Shown: piece by piece, positions 50,283 through 59,624 of the stretch | Position numbering within the stretch: the stretch's first letter is position 1 | Layout: each line of letters opens with the position of its first letter | DNA from: Gemmata massiliana | Lineage (GTDB): Bacteria; Planctomycetota; Planctomycetia; Gemmatales; Gemmataceae | Assembly: GCF_901538265.1 (NCBI RefSeq) | Contig: NZ_LR593886.1 | Location: forward strand, 8,887,738 to 8,951,737 | DNA length: 64,000 nt | Direction: 5' to 3' | The notes under the pieces: model-generated | Told to the model about the DNA's origin: nothing | Database searches by the model: none | Seen by the model: only the letters and a program-made list of their open reading frames with translations | Translations under genes and position numbers: made by a program

Positions 50283-52817
50283 ATGGCCGTCACGAAAGGT
50301 TACTGGGGCATCGACATCGGGCAGTGCGCCCTCAAGGCGCTGCGCCTGGAGATGATCGACGGGAAGCCCACGGCGACCGCGTTCGATTACGTCGAGCACG
50401 CGAAGATCCTCTCCCAGCCCGACGCGGACCAGGATCTGCTCATCCGTGAGGCGCTCGAAAAGTTCCTCTCCCGCAACAGCGTCAAGACCGACGACGTGGC
50501 CATCGGCATCGCCGGGCAGTCGGGCCTGGCCCGGTTCGTCAAGCTCCCGCCGGTCGAAGAGAAGAAGATCGCCGAGATCGTGAAGTTCGAGGCGAAGCAA
50601 CAAATTCCGTTCCCGCTCGACGAGGTCGAGTGGGACTTCCAGAAGATCGGGGGCGGCGAGGCCGTCGACGGGTTCGCTCTCGAAACCGAGATCGGCCTGT
50701 TCGCGATGAAGCGGGACATCATCTCCCGCTACCTCGGGTACTTCGCCGGGAGCCGGATCGAGGTCCACCTCATCCAGATGTCGCCGCTGGCGCTGGTCAA
50801 CTTCGCCACCTACGAACTGCTCAAGCCGAAGGTCGACCCGTTGGAGGGTGAGCCAGAAGAAGACCCGATCCCGCGCGGTAAGAAGCGCTGCACCGTCGTA
50901 ATGGACGTGGGCACCGACGCCTCGAACCTCATCATCACCGACGGCGCGAAGATCATCTGGCAGCGCCCGATCCCGCTGGGCGGGATGAACTTCACCCGCG
51001 CGCTCACCAAGGAACTGAAACTCACGCTCGCGAAGGCCGAGCACCTGAAGCGGAACGCGGCCAAGAGCCCGGACATGGCCAGCATCCTCAAGGCCATCAA
51101 GCCGGTCCTCACCGACTTCGTGGGCGAGGTCCAGCGGTCCCTGGGATACTTCACCAACACGCACCGCGACGCGCACGTCGCGCACATGGTGGGGCTGGGT
51201 AGCGCGTTCAAGCTCCCGGGGCTCCAGAAGTACCTCGCGGACAAGCTCTCGCTCGAAGTGAAAAAGCCCACGAAGTTCGACCGACTCAGCGGCGACGCGG
51301 TGTTGAACGACCCGCTGTTCCAGGAAAACCTGCTCACGTTCCCGATCGCCTACGGGCTGGCGCTCCAGGGCCTGGGGCAGGCCCGGCTCACCACGAACCT
51401 GCTCCCGCAGGGCATCCGCGTCGACCGGATCATTCGGTCCAAGAAGCCCTACGCGGCGGCGGCGGCGGCGGCCCTGCTCGTCGGTCTGGGTGGCATGGCG
51501 ATGGGCTTCTCCGGCCCCTACGCCGCGATCACCGACAAGAACATCGACAAGGGCATCGAGATGACCAAGTCCGCGGGCACCGCGTTCTCGGGTCAGGAAA
51601 CCAAGTACAACCAGGGTCTGGGCAACTCCAAGAAAAAGCAGGACGAGACCAAGCTCATTATTGCCGGCGCGGAGGAGCGCCTGAACTGGCCCCGGTTGGC
51701 GGAAGTGTTCACCGCCAGCCTCCCGCGCCCGGGCGACAACGGCAACCTGAACGAGCTCCAGGCGAAGGTGAACTCCGACCTCCCCGAGTTCGATCAGAAC
51801 AAACTGTGGAAGGGCGAGGGGAACGCCGGGCAGAGTGCCTACGAATGGTGGCTCCGCCGGATGAGCGAAGGCGTGCCGATCGAACAGGCGCTCGCAGACG
51901 CCAACTCGGACCACCCCAAGGCCCTCGCCTACGTGAACGTCGAAATCGTTCACACCCGCTGGGTCAATAACGCGAGCGCGTTCCTCACGGCCGCCGACGA
52001 GCAGATCCAGGCCCGGTTCGGCGTCCCGATGGCGAACTGGATGAAGGACGACGAGCGCGAAAAGGACGAGACCAAGACGCCGCCCCGGTGGAAGCCCAAG
52101 GCGACCGAGGGCGGGGCGTGGGCCGTCGAGATCCGCGGGTACACCGACCACAAGATCGGGCGCCGGTTCATCGAACAGTCGCTCATCCGCAACCTCCAGC
52201 GGACCGACGTGTTCGCCAAGGACGAAAACAAAGTGGCCCGGTACATCGTCGGCGTGCCGGACCCGGTGAAGGGGAAGGTGAGCCACGCCTTCGTTTACAA
52301 CGTGTGGCCCGTTTACGACCCGCAGCCAAACCTCCAGTACGCCGCCACGTCGTACCTCGACGGCCTGCTCGGGGGCAGCGGCACCGGTATCGGCCCCGGG
52401 GGGCCGGGAGGGGACGGTAAGGAGGGTGGGCCGCCCGCCGGTCTCATCCCCGGAGGACCTGGCGGTACCCCGGGAATGCCCGGTTCGGGATCGGGATCGG
52501 GTTCAGGGTCGGGCTCAGGCTCAGGTACGGGTACAGGTACCGAGGTCGCAGCCCTCGCCCCCACATGGCGGGGGCTGGGCACCACTGGCAGCGCCAGTGC
52601 GGGCGGTGGTACCGGTGGTTTAGGCTCCGCGGGCTTCTCCGGGCCGGGCATGCCCGGCATGCCAAGTATGCCCGGTGTACCCGGTGGTTCGGCGGGGGGC
52701 GGGGGCACGAAAAAGATCGAGGACACCGGCCGAACACGGTACGAGTTCGTCGTCATGTTCCTCTGGCGCGAGCCGACCCCGTCCACGCCACCCGCGGGGA
52801 CCACGACCACGCCCTGA
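50283..52817 (+). CDS. PilM-like ATPase fused to a TM/periplasmic PilN-like half
   Basis: 844 residues, more than twice PilM's usual 350. Residues 1-380 are PilM/FtsA-like: GYWGIDIGQCALKALRLEMI, then VAIGIAGQSGLARFVKLPPV, MDVGTDASNLIITDGAKIIW and HMVGLGSAFKLPGLQKYLAD. A TM segment at 388-408 (AAAAAALLVGLGGMAMG) leads to a helical/alpha-beta part of about 280 residues, as PilN would. The C-terminus (about 700-810) is Gly/Pro/Ser-rich, including a (GS) run. It starts a three-gene operon with two TM proteins. I infer an assembly platform for type IV pili or a related secretion machine. Confidence 0.82.
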   Translation: MAVTKGYWGIDIGQCALKALRLEMIDGKPTATAFDYVEHAKILSQPDADQDLLIREALEKFLSRNSVKTDDVAIGIAGQSGLARFVKLPPVEEKKIAEIVKFEAKQQIPFPLDEVEWDFQKIGGGEAVDGFALETEIGLFAMKRDIISRYLGYFAGSRIEVHLIQMSPLALVNFATYELLKPKVDPLEGEPEEDPIPRGKKRCTVVMDVGTDASNLIITDGAKIIWQRPIPLGGMNFTRALTKELKLTLAKAEHLKRNAAKSPDMASILKAIKPVLTDFVGEVQRSLGYFTNTHRDAHVAHMVGLGSAFKLPGLQKYLADKLSLEVKKPTKFDRLSGDAVLNDPLFQENLLTFPIAYGLALQGLGQARLTTNLLPQGIRVDRIIRSKKPYAAAAAAALLVGLGGMAMGFSGPYAAITDKNIDKGIEMTKSAGTAFSGQETKYNQGLGNSKKKQDETKLIIAGAEERLNWPRLAEVFTASLPRPGDNGNLNELQAKVNSDLPEFDQNKLWKGEGNAGQSAYEWWLRRMSEGVPIEQALADANSDHPKALAYVNVEIVHTRWVNNASAFLTAADEQIQARFGVPMANWMKDDEREKDETKTPPRWKPKATEGGAWAVEIRGYTDHKIGRRFIEQSLIRNLQRTDVFAKDENKVARYIVGVPDPVKGKVSHAFVYNVWPVYDPQPNLQYAATSYLDGLLGGSGTGIGPGGPGGDGKEGGPPAGLIPGGPGGTPGMPGSGSGSGSGSGSGSGTGTGTEVAALAPTWRGLGTTGSASAGGGTGGLGSAGFSGPGMPGMPSMPGVPGGSAGGGGTKKIEDTGRTRYEFVVMFLWREPTPSTPPAGTTTTP

Positions 52818-52933
52818 GCCGCCGCGCTCACCGTCCGGACCCGTTCGAGCGGGTCAGCCAAGCGTACACCGTCGCGCCGCGGTTCCGACCGCGGCCCTTT
52901 GCCGACCGCGTACACCCGAACAGAGTTTAAGTT

Positions 52934-55021
52934 ATGAAGACCGAAAGTCCCGCGAAAAAACACCATTTCTGGATACTCCTCGGCCTCGTCCCACTGCTCA
53001 CGCTGATCGGCGTGCTCATGGTGAGTTCCAAGGTCGGGGGAACCATTGACTCGCGCCAGGCCGAAATCGACAAGGCGAGTAAGGACATCGGGTCCAAGAC
53101 GAACCCGAAGTCGAACGAGTTGATCGCCAAACTGGACAAGAACTTGGCGGTCGTGGAAAAGAAACAAACGGATTTGCACAAGGAGAACTGGGAGCGCCAG
53201 AAGGATCTCTTCACGTGGCCCCGCACGACCAACTCCCGGGTGTTTAAGGCCCTCGAAGACAAGGGGCTGAAGTTCGGCGACCCGATCCCGGACCTCACGG
53301 CGGTCCACAGCGAGTTCCAACAAGCTGAAAACTATCTGTACGAGTATTCATCGATCCGACGGGGTGTGGGCGGAACCGGCACCGGTATGGCCGACCTCAT
53401 GGCCCCGACCCAGTTCTCCGGCGGGTGGCAACGGGTGCTCCGGTACGTCGACAATTTCGGCCAGGTGATCGTGAACAAGGACCAGGTCTGGTTGATCCTC
53501 GAAGACATGTGGGTCCAGCGGTCGCTGCTGAGCGGGCTCCGCACGGTCAACAGCGACCTCGCGACCTTCGAGCGGGTCCGGTATGAGCGGGACGGCAAGG
53601 TGATCGACGACCCCGCGAAGGGGGCGACGGCCCAGAACAAGACGAAGCGCCAGTTCCGGAGCCGCAACTGGGAGGTGGCCCTGGAGATCGTGCCCGAGGG
53701 CAACACCTACCAGCTCACCGGCACCCTCACGAACATTTCTGATCGCTTGCAGATCATGGGCGCCAACGGCCGGATGACGCTCAACGTGTGGCTCTCGACG
53801 GCCCCGAACGCCCAGCCGCTGACGTTCCTAATCATGGGTGAACTGCTGCCCGGGAAGGGGGCGATGAAGCCCCTTAAAGACAAAGACGGGAAGACCGTGC
53901 AGATGGTGCCCGCGAACGTGCTCCCCATTCACCCGCTCCCGAGCCACACCCTCTCCACGGGAACCGAACTGGAGAAACTGGAAATCGCGCGCGTCGAGCA
54001 GGTGTTCGATATCCGGACCGTGCCGCTCAAGCGGATCGAAGCCCTCGTTATGGGCCAGCTCGATAGCCGCAACGCCGCCCAGCCGACCCTGGTGGCCCCG
54101 CGGACGCCCCCGTTCAGCAAAGAGTTCGCGGGCGACCCGGCTGCCGAAGGTTCGACCGATGGATCGGGGGGCGGGCCAGGGGCGGCATACGGGGGGGGTA
54201 AAGGCTCTCCGTTGCCCGGCGGATCGGCGGGCGGCCCCCCGATGCCGGGAAGTGCCGAAGGCCCCGGGGGGGCTCCGGGTGGACCTCTCGGTGGACCGGG
54301 CGGGCTCTTCGGTGGCGCAGGGGTTACCGGACAGCGGGTCGGCGGCGGCTCGCTCCCGGCGGTGATCGACGGGAACAAGAAGCGGTACATTGCGGCCACC
54401 GAACAGGTGCGCCGGATGCCGGTCGGCCTCGTGGTCATCGTCGACCAGTCGTACATCCAGGACGTGCTACTCGCGCTGTCGAACTCGCCCCTGCGGTTCC
54501 AGATCACCCAGGTCACGTGGAAGCGATTCCGCGACACGCTCGACGGACTCGGCGGCTCCAGTTCAAGCAGCGGCCCCGGGGGCGGCATCGACTACAGCCG
54601 GGGAGAAGGTCGGCTCAACTTCGGTGGCGGAGACCCCGACGAGCGCGGGCCGCGGCCGGGCAATGGGTCGAGTGCTGGCGGACCGCCGCGCCCCCCCGGT
54701 CCCGGCGGAATCGGGCTGATCCCGGGTTCCTCTAGTGGCATGCCCGGTCCAGGTGGTTACCCCGGTATGAGCCCCTCGGGGTACCCGGGCAGCAATTCGT
54801 CGGTCGCGTCCGAGTCCCAGGTGACTTCGGGGCTCGTCGAGTTGAGCGTGTACGGGATCGTCTCGCTCTACGAAAAGTACGAGGCCCCGAAGCCGGCGGA
54901 CGGTGCGGCCACCACACCGACCAACGCTCCGGAACCTACGGCACCGGCGCCGAACACCCCGGCGCCCGCGCCGAACACCACGACACCCCCGAAGATGCGC
55001 CGCCGGTACACCCGGGCGTGA
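52934..55021 (+). CDS. Single-TM protein with coiled coil and Gly/Pro linkers (PilO-like position)
   Basis: 695 residues. N-terminal TM at 10-31 (HFWILLGLVPLLTLIGVLMV), a coiled coil to about 95 (EIDKASKDIGSKTNPKSNEL), an alpha/beta part to about 400, then two collagen-like Gly/Pro-rich linkers (about 409-470 and 540-620) flanking a small domain (RYIAATEQVRRMPVGLVVIV, LALSNSPLRFQITQVTWKRF). The topology (short cytoplasmic tail, TM, periplasmic coiled coil) is that of PilO, but sequence identity cannot be claimed. Second gene of the operon, 116 bases after PilM-like. Confidence 0.65.
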   Translation: MKTESPAKKHHFWILLGLVPLLTLIGVLMVSSKVGGTIDSRQAEIDKASKDIGSKTNPKSNELIAKLDKNLAVVEKKQTDLHKENWERQKDLFTWPRTTNSRVFKALEDKGLKFGDPIPDLTAVHSEFQQAENYLYEYSSIRRGVGGTGTGMADLMAPTQFSGGWQRVLRYVDNFGQVIVNKDQVWLILEDMWVQRSLLSGLRTVNSDLATFERVRYERDGKVIDDPAKGATAQNKTKRQFRSRNWEVALEIVPEGNTYQLTGTLTNISDRLQIMGANGRMTLNVWLSTAPNAQPLTFLIMGELLPGKGAMKPLKDKDGKTVQMVPANVLPIHPLPSHTLSTGTELEKLEIARVEQVFDIRTVPLKRIEALVMGQLDSRNAAQPTLVAPRTPPFSKEFAGDPAAEGSTDGSGGGPGAAYGGGKGSPLPGGSAGGPPMPGSAEGPGGAPGGPLGGPGGLFGGAGVTGQRVGGGSLPAVIDGNKKRYIAATEQVRRMPVGLVVIVDQSYIQDVLLALSNSPLRFQITQVTWKRFRDTLDGLGGSSSSSGPGGGIDYSRGEGRLNFGGGDPDERGPRPGNGSSAGGPPRPPGPGGIGLIPGSSSGMPGPGGYPGMSPSGYPGSNSSVASESQVTSGLVELSVYGIVSLYEKYEAPKPADGAATTPTNAPEPTAPAPNTPAPAPNTTTPPKMRRRYTRA

Positions 55022-55183
55022 TTCCGATTCGAGGCGGTTCGGTCGAGCCGAACCGCCTCACGACCGCGAACGAACCCGGGCGCGTGTAACGGCCCGTAAC
55101 CGAACACTAACACCGCGAACCGTGAACCGTTTTTCTGGTAGCGGTGGGCGGCCCCAACGAAGACTCGAACTGAGGGACGTACA

Positions 55184-57619
55184 GTGGCCAAAGCAAAGGT
55201 CAAATTCGATGCAAAGGACTTCCTGCTCCGCAAGGGGGAGATCCTGGTGATGGGCGTGGCCGGGGTGTCTCTGGTCGCGCTGCTCTTCTGGGGCGTGACC
55301 AAGTGGGCCAGCGCCGAAGATCCGAACAAGATCGCGAGCGATCTCGCGCGAAAGTCCGAACAGGTCAAAACCAACATCGCCACCGGCAAGCCCACCGAAG
55401 CCGAGTTGGACGCTATTAAGCCGGCCGAGTTCATCATCAAGCGCCAAAACAATACGCCGGCGCGGACCAACGACTTCCCGGTCAGCGGCCCGATTTTCGA
55501 CCCGACCGCGCAGCCGAGCACGAAGCGCGATAACCCGATCGTGTTCAACGTGGGGGACTACCAGATCGACCTCGTGAGCGGGGCGATGCCCGGCTACGAC
55601 ATCATCTACGACGGCGACGAGCCGATGATCGCGGTCCTCACCACTGCGGTCAAAAGCGATCTCGACAAGCAAAAGATGAAAGAAGCCGTCGCCATGCTCC
55701 GGGCCAATACCCGGCGCGGGCAAGAGAACCTGAACAAGATCAAGAACTCGGCGCCCAAAAACAATCAACCGCCGGGCGGTCCCGGCTTCCCACCGGGTGG
55801 CCCTGGGTTCCCCGGTGGCCCGGGCGCGCCCATGATGCCGGGGGGCGGCAAGGCCGGCGGCAGCATGAGCGGCCCATACGGGATGCCCGGGTCCGGGTCC
55901 GGGTACAACATGAACGCCCGGCGCATGGACGAGGGCAAGGTCATCAAATACGTCTCGCTCAAAGACATTGACACCGCCATTGAGAAGGGCAACCACCCCG
56001 CGCTCACCGTGATCCCGGTCCGCATGGTTACCATCCACGCGGTCGTTCCGTACAAGACGCAACTCGAAGAGATCCGCCGGGCGCTGCGCCTCACGAGCGA
56101 CGCGGAGGCCCGCGGGTGGGGGCCGTTCTACAAGGGGTTCGAGATCCAGCGCCGCGAGACGCGGGTACTCGCGAGCGGAAAAGAGGAAGCGATCCAGGAG
56201 TGGGTCGAGCTCCCGAAAGACGTGACGAGCACCGAAGGCAACTACAAGTTCGAGGAAAAGTACATCGACGTGATCGACACCCGCAAGGTCGCGGACCACA
56301 TCGACGAGGGGTACTTCCCGTACTTCCTCAAGCCGGACATGATGCTCTCGATGCCGCTGCCGCTGTTGGCCAAGGATCTCAACGCCAAGTACCCGGATAT
56401 CACTCTCAAGCCGATACTCGAAAATATCAAAAAGCTCGAAGACAAGAACACCCAGAAGGTCGGCGCGTCGGAATTCGCCCAGAAGATCGGCGGTAACAAG
56501 ACGCGCGAGGGGATCGAGGGGATGTACGGGATCAAACCCAACCTTGCAGCCGGTTTCGGTTACGACCGCGAGAACTTCGGGGGCGGGCCGCGGCTCCAGC
56601 TCCCGGGTACGGGCAAGCCCGGCGCGCCCGGCCCGATGGGGAACCCGCTCCCCGGCCCGGGTGGGAAGCCGGGAGTGGGAATCGGTTCCGGCGCGCGGTT
56701 GCCCGACGGGTACGACCCCTACGGGAGCAGTGCCGCGTCGGACGACGTCGAGAACTACCTGCTCCGGTTCGTGGACTGCGACGTGAAGCCCGGCCACACT
56801 TACGAGTACCGGATCCGCCTGCGCATGCACAACCCGAACTACGGCCAGGACCCCAAGGCCGTCATCAACCAGGAGTTCGTCAAGGAGAAGTACAAGACGC
56901 TCTACAGCAAATGGGTGTACCTGCCGACTTCGATCCCGGTGCCGAACGAGTCGTTCCTCTACGCTTACGACACGAAGACGTACCGCGAGCAAACCGTCGC
57001 GGCCTACGAGGGCCAGCGCGAGTTGCTGAACCGGATGCAGCTCAAGGACAACCAGGCGGTCGTGCAGGTGGCCAGTTGGATGGAACAGGTGCGGGCCGAC
57101 GCCGGTAGCAAGCACGAGCCGGTCGGGGCGTGGGTGGTCACCGAGATCCCGGTCGGGCGCGGCGAGTACATCGGCCGCAAGCAGCACATCAAGCTCCCGC
57201 TGTGGTCCTCGGAGAGCTCGCAGTACCAGTTCCGCGAAGTGGCCGATAAGGTCATCCCGCCGAAGGGCGGGAAGGAGCAACCGCAGCCCAAGGGGTGGCT
57301 CGTGGACTTCTCCACCAAGTCGATCCTGGTGGACTTCGAGGGCGGCCGGGTCAAGGGTAAGTCCTCGGTGAGTTTCGACGACAAGGGGAACGTGGTCCCG
57401 CGGACCCGGACGTTTGAAGAAGAAGTTGCGACCGAAATGCTCATCGTCCGCCAAGACGGTAAGCTCGTGGTTCGCAGCAGTCAGGTGGACGAGGGCGACG
57501 AGAAGCGCAAGGACGTCGCCGCGAAGTGGTCCGACTGGCTGAAGGCGGTTGAAACCCACAAGGGCGCGATCGGTACTCCCGGCGCCCCGGGCGAGTTCAA
57601 CCCGTTCGACAAGAAGTAA
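55184..57619 (+). CDS. Single-TM protein with Gly/Pro linkers (third gene of the pilus-like operon)
   Basis: 811 residues from a GTG. TM at 18-38 (GEILVMGVAGVSLVALLFWG), then coiled coil, then a soluble part with YQIDLVSGAMPGYDIIYDGD. Gly/Pro-rich linkers lie near 197-245 and 465-515, separating domains such as YVSLKDIDTAIEKGNHPALT and the C-terminal VENYLLRFVDCDVKPGHTYE. The same plan (TM, domain, collagen-like linker, domain) as the preceding protein suggests a complex partner. Function unknown. A strong terminator follows. Confidence 0.65.
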   Translation: MAKAKVKFDAKDFLLRKGEILVMGVAGVSLVALLFWGVTKWASAEDPNKIASDLARKSEQVKTNIATGKPTEAELDAIKPAEFIIKRQNNTPARTNDFPVSGPIFDPTAQPSTKRDNPIVFNVGDYQIDLVSGAMPGYDIIYDGDEPMIAVLTTAVKSDLDKQKMKEAVAMLRANTRRGQENLNKIKNSAPKNNQPPGGPGFPPGGPGFPGGPGAPMMPGGGKAGGSMSGPYGMPGSGSGYNMNARRMDEGKVIKYVSLKDIDTAIEKGNHPALTVIPVRMVTIHAVVPYKTQLEEIRRALRLTSDAEARGWGPFYKGFEIQRRETRVLASGKEEAIQEWVELPKDVTSTEGNYKFEEKYIDVIDTRKVADHIDEGYFPYFLKPDMMLSMPLPLLAKDLNAKYPDITLKPILENIKKLEDKNTQKVGASEFAQKIGGNKTREGIEGMYGIKPNLAAGFGYDRENFGGGPRLQLPGTGKPGAPGPMGNPLPGPGGKPGVGIGSGARLPDGYDPYGSSAASDDVENYLLRFVDCDVKPGHTYEYRIRLRMHNPNYGQDPKAVINQEFVKEKYKTLYSKWVYLPTSIPVPNESFLYAYDTKTYREQTVAAYEGQRELLNRMQLKDNQAVVQVASWMEQVRADAGSKHEPVGAWVVTEIPVGRGEYIGRKQHIKLPLWSSESSQYQFREVADKVIPPKGGKEQPQPKGWLVDFSTKSILVDFEGGRVKGKSSVSFDDKGNVVPRTRTFEEEVATEMLIVRQDGKLVVRSSQVDEGDEKRKDVAAKWSDWLKAVETHKGAIGTPGAPGEFNPFDKK

Positions 57620-57641
57620 GCGTTCCATCCGAAACGCACGC

Positions 57642-57676
57642 ACCGCCGGGGAATTTTTCCCGGCGGTGTTCTTTTT
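57642..57676 (+). terminator. Rho-independent terminator of the pilus-like operon
   Basis: Arms ACCGCCGGG (57642-57650) and CCCGGCGGT (57659-57667), then GTTCTTTTTT; 23 bases after the stop. Confidence 0.87.
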
Positions 57677-57754
57677 TGTACTCCGTCACCGTTCCGGATT
57701 GGCCTCCCGCGATTGGTCCGATCGGGCTACTATCCCGCCCTGGGAGGAGAACCG

Positions 57755-59548
57755 ATGTCCGGGCGATACCGAGATTACGCCGTTCTTGTGACCGTGGCCG
57801 CAGCACTGACGCTGCCGAACCTCGGTGCGACGAGCTTGTGGGACGTGGACGAGGGGGTGAACGCCGAAGCCGCCCGCGAGATGCGCGAGAACGACACGTG
57901 GGTGATCCCGACGTTCAACTACCAGTTGCGCACCGCGAAACCGGTGATGCTGTACTGGCTCCAGCGCGCCAGTTACTCCGTGTTCGGCGTGAGCGAGTGG
58001 TCCGCGCGGCTGCCGTCGGTCCTGGCGGTGTGGCTCACCGCACTGCTCGTGTACGAACTGGCGCGCCGGATGTTCGACCGGTCGACGGGTGTGCTCGCGG
58101 GGGTCGTACTGCTTTCCGCGCTGGAGGTCTGTGTCCTCGCACACGCCGCCACGCCCGACGCGACCCTGCTCCTGTTCACCGTTCTCACGTATTCCCTGTT
58201 CTGGACGCGACACGAAGGAAATTCGCGCCGGTGGTGGACCGCGACGGCCGCCGCGTGCGGGCTGGCGGTGCTCACGAAGGGGCCGGTCGGGGTCGCGCTA
58301 CCGGGCTTGGTGATCCTCCTCTACTTCGCGTGGAACCGCGAACTCGGCCGGTTACTGGATCGCAAGTTCTTTTGGGCCGCACTGGTGTTCCTGCTCGTCG
58401 CCGGGCCGTGGTACGGACTCGTCACGGCCGAAACGCGGGGCGCGTGGGCACAAGCGTTCTTCGGGCGCGAGAACCTTCAGCGATTCGCGACCCCAATGGA
58501 GAACCACCGCGGGCCGTTCTTCTACCACGCGGCCGCGCTCCTGGTGCTGTTCGCCCCGTGGAGCGTGTTCCTGCTCGGCGCCCTATGGTACAGCGTGAAG
58601 GCGGCTAGACGGGTAGAACCTACCCCCCTGCCCCCCGTCCCTGAAGGGAAGGGGGTACTGGCGCGCGATAACTCCGGGGCTGAGCACGTACCTGTTGGAC
58701 GTGGAAGTTTTGTCACCCCCTTCCCTTCAGGCAGGGGGGACGGGGGGGTAGGTTCCCCTCGCCCCTTCCGCTTTTTGATCTGCTGGTTCGCGGCGTACCT
58801 CGTGTTCTTCTCGGCCGCGGCGACCAAGTTGCCGAACTACGTGCTTCCGGTGTACCCGGCACTCGCGATCCTCACGGCCCGGTTCCTGACGCGCTGGCAG
58901 ACCGGCGAACTTGCCCTCCCCAAGTGGCTGATGCCGTTGGCGGTCGGCGCACTCGTGTTCACGGCGATTGTGGTCGGCGGCGGGATGCTCATTGCGGGCG
59001 ACGAGGTGAAGGTGCTCCCTGCGGGGACGCGGGTGTTCCCGGGCCTGGGACCGTGGGCCGTCGTCGGGTTGGTTCCCCTGACAGCGGCGGGCGCGATGGC
59101 GTGGGCGCTTCGAGCAAACGACCGGGCGCGGTTCGTGCGCGTGATGGCACTCGGCGCGATCGCGTTCACCGGGCTAACTGCCGCGTTCCCGGCGCAGAAG
59201 GTCGACGTTTACAAGGCGCCGCGCGAGTTGGTGCGAGCGAGCGGGGTCGATGACCCCACACGTGAAATGCGCCTCGCGCACATCGACTGGTTTCAGCCGA
59301 GCGTGGTGTTTTACGCGCACCGTGAAGTGACAGATTTGAAGTCGGTCGAGCAGGCCGCGGAGTTCCTTGCGGTACCGACACCGGGGTACTTGTTCGTTCC
59401 CGTGAAGACGTGGGAACAGTTCGTGGAGCCGAAGGTCGCGGTGCCCACCAGGATCGTCGCCCGGCGCTACGACTTCTATCGGAACAGCGAGATCATCGTC
59501 GTCACCAATGAGGTAACCGTGACCGCGGGGCGCAGAGCCGTTGAATAG
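57755..59548 (+). CDS. GT39-family membrane glycosyltransferase (ArnT-like)
   Basis: 597 residues; ATG at 57755 with GGGAGGAG upstream. About twelve hydrophobic segments and the family opening: LWDVDEGVNAEAAREMREND followed by FNYQLRTAKPVMLYWLQRAS, in which the acidic pair after the first TM is the catalytic region of GT39/ArnT-type enzymes. They transfer a sugar from a polyprenyl phosphate to an acceptor at the membrane. A 138-base palindromic element adds an unusual loop at residues about 288-333 (PTPLPPVPEGKG ... VTPFPSGRGDGG). The frame is intact. Confidence 0.85.
   Translation: MSGRYRDYAVLVTVAAALTLPNLGATSLWDVDEGVNAEAAREMRENDTWVIPTFNYQLRTAKPVMLYWLQRASYSVFGVSEWSARLPSVLAVWLTALLVYELARRMFDRSTGVLAGVVLLSALEVCVLAHAATPDATLLLFTVLTYSLFWTRHEGNSRRWWTATAAACGLAVLTKGPVGVALPGLVILLYFAWNRELGRLLDRKFFWAALVFLLVAGPWYGLVTAETRGAWAQAFFGRENLQRFATPMENHRGPFFYHAAALLVLFAPWSVFLLGALWYSVKAARRVEPTPLPPVPEGKGVLARDNSGAEHVPVGRGSFVTPFPSGRGDGGVGSPRPFRFLICWFAAYLVFFSAAATKLPNYVLPVYPALAILTARFLTRWQTGELALPKWLMPLAVGALVFTAIVVGGGMLIAGDEVKVLPAGTRVFPGLGPWAVVGLVPLTAAGAMAWALRANDRARFVRVMALGAIAFTGLTAAFPAQKVDVYKAPRELVRASGVDDPTREMRLAHIDWFQPSVVFYAHREVTDLKSVEQAAEFLAVPTPGYLFVPVKTWEQFVEPKVAVPTRIVARRYDFYRNSEIIVVTNEVTVTAGRRAVE
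58617..58754. repeat. 138-bp palindromic element inserted in frame in the GT39 gene
   Basis: Two 40-base arms (58617-58656 and 58715-58754) pair with 4 mismatches; the spacer is 58 bases. Length 138 is divisible by three, and the gene continues in frame through it. Both arms begin with AACCTACCCCCC and end in CTGAAGGGAAGGGGGT. It falls between transmembrane segments. This looks like a REP/MITE-like element that became part of the protein. Confidence 0.8.
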
Positions 59549-59601
59549 CAAGTCATAAGGTCGAAGGCGCTGACGACTTGCGACCTTCGACCTTACGACC
59601 T
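59549..59601. repeat. Intergenic palindromic repeat, copy B
   Basis: CAAGTCATAAGGTCG at 59549, then CGACTTGCGACCTTCGACCT and CCTTACGACCT, the same words as copy A at 28260. It starts directly behind the GT39 stop and lies before the convergent glgC stop. Confidence 0.6.
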
Positions 59602-59624
59602 CATGGTTTGCGACCACCGAGGGA

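Noticed and set aside
50172..52286. Long minus-strand open frame of about 700 codons opposite the PilM-like gene
   Set aside because: It is a mirror of the GC-rich plus-strand gene (Val/Arg/Leu/Asp-rich, no domain); the plus strand has clear PilM motifs.
52482..52541. Repeated GGxTCG hexamers as possible CRISPR or other array
   Set aside because: Short, without spacers, and in frame as a Gly-Ser linker; a microsatellite in a coding region. No CRISPR array is seen in the window.
55058..57643. Long minus-strand open frame of about 860 codons opposite the third pilus-like gene
   Set aside because: Same reason: composition typical of an antisense frame in high-GC DNA; the plus-strand gene has TM and ribosome context.
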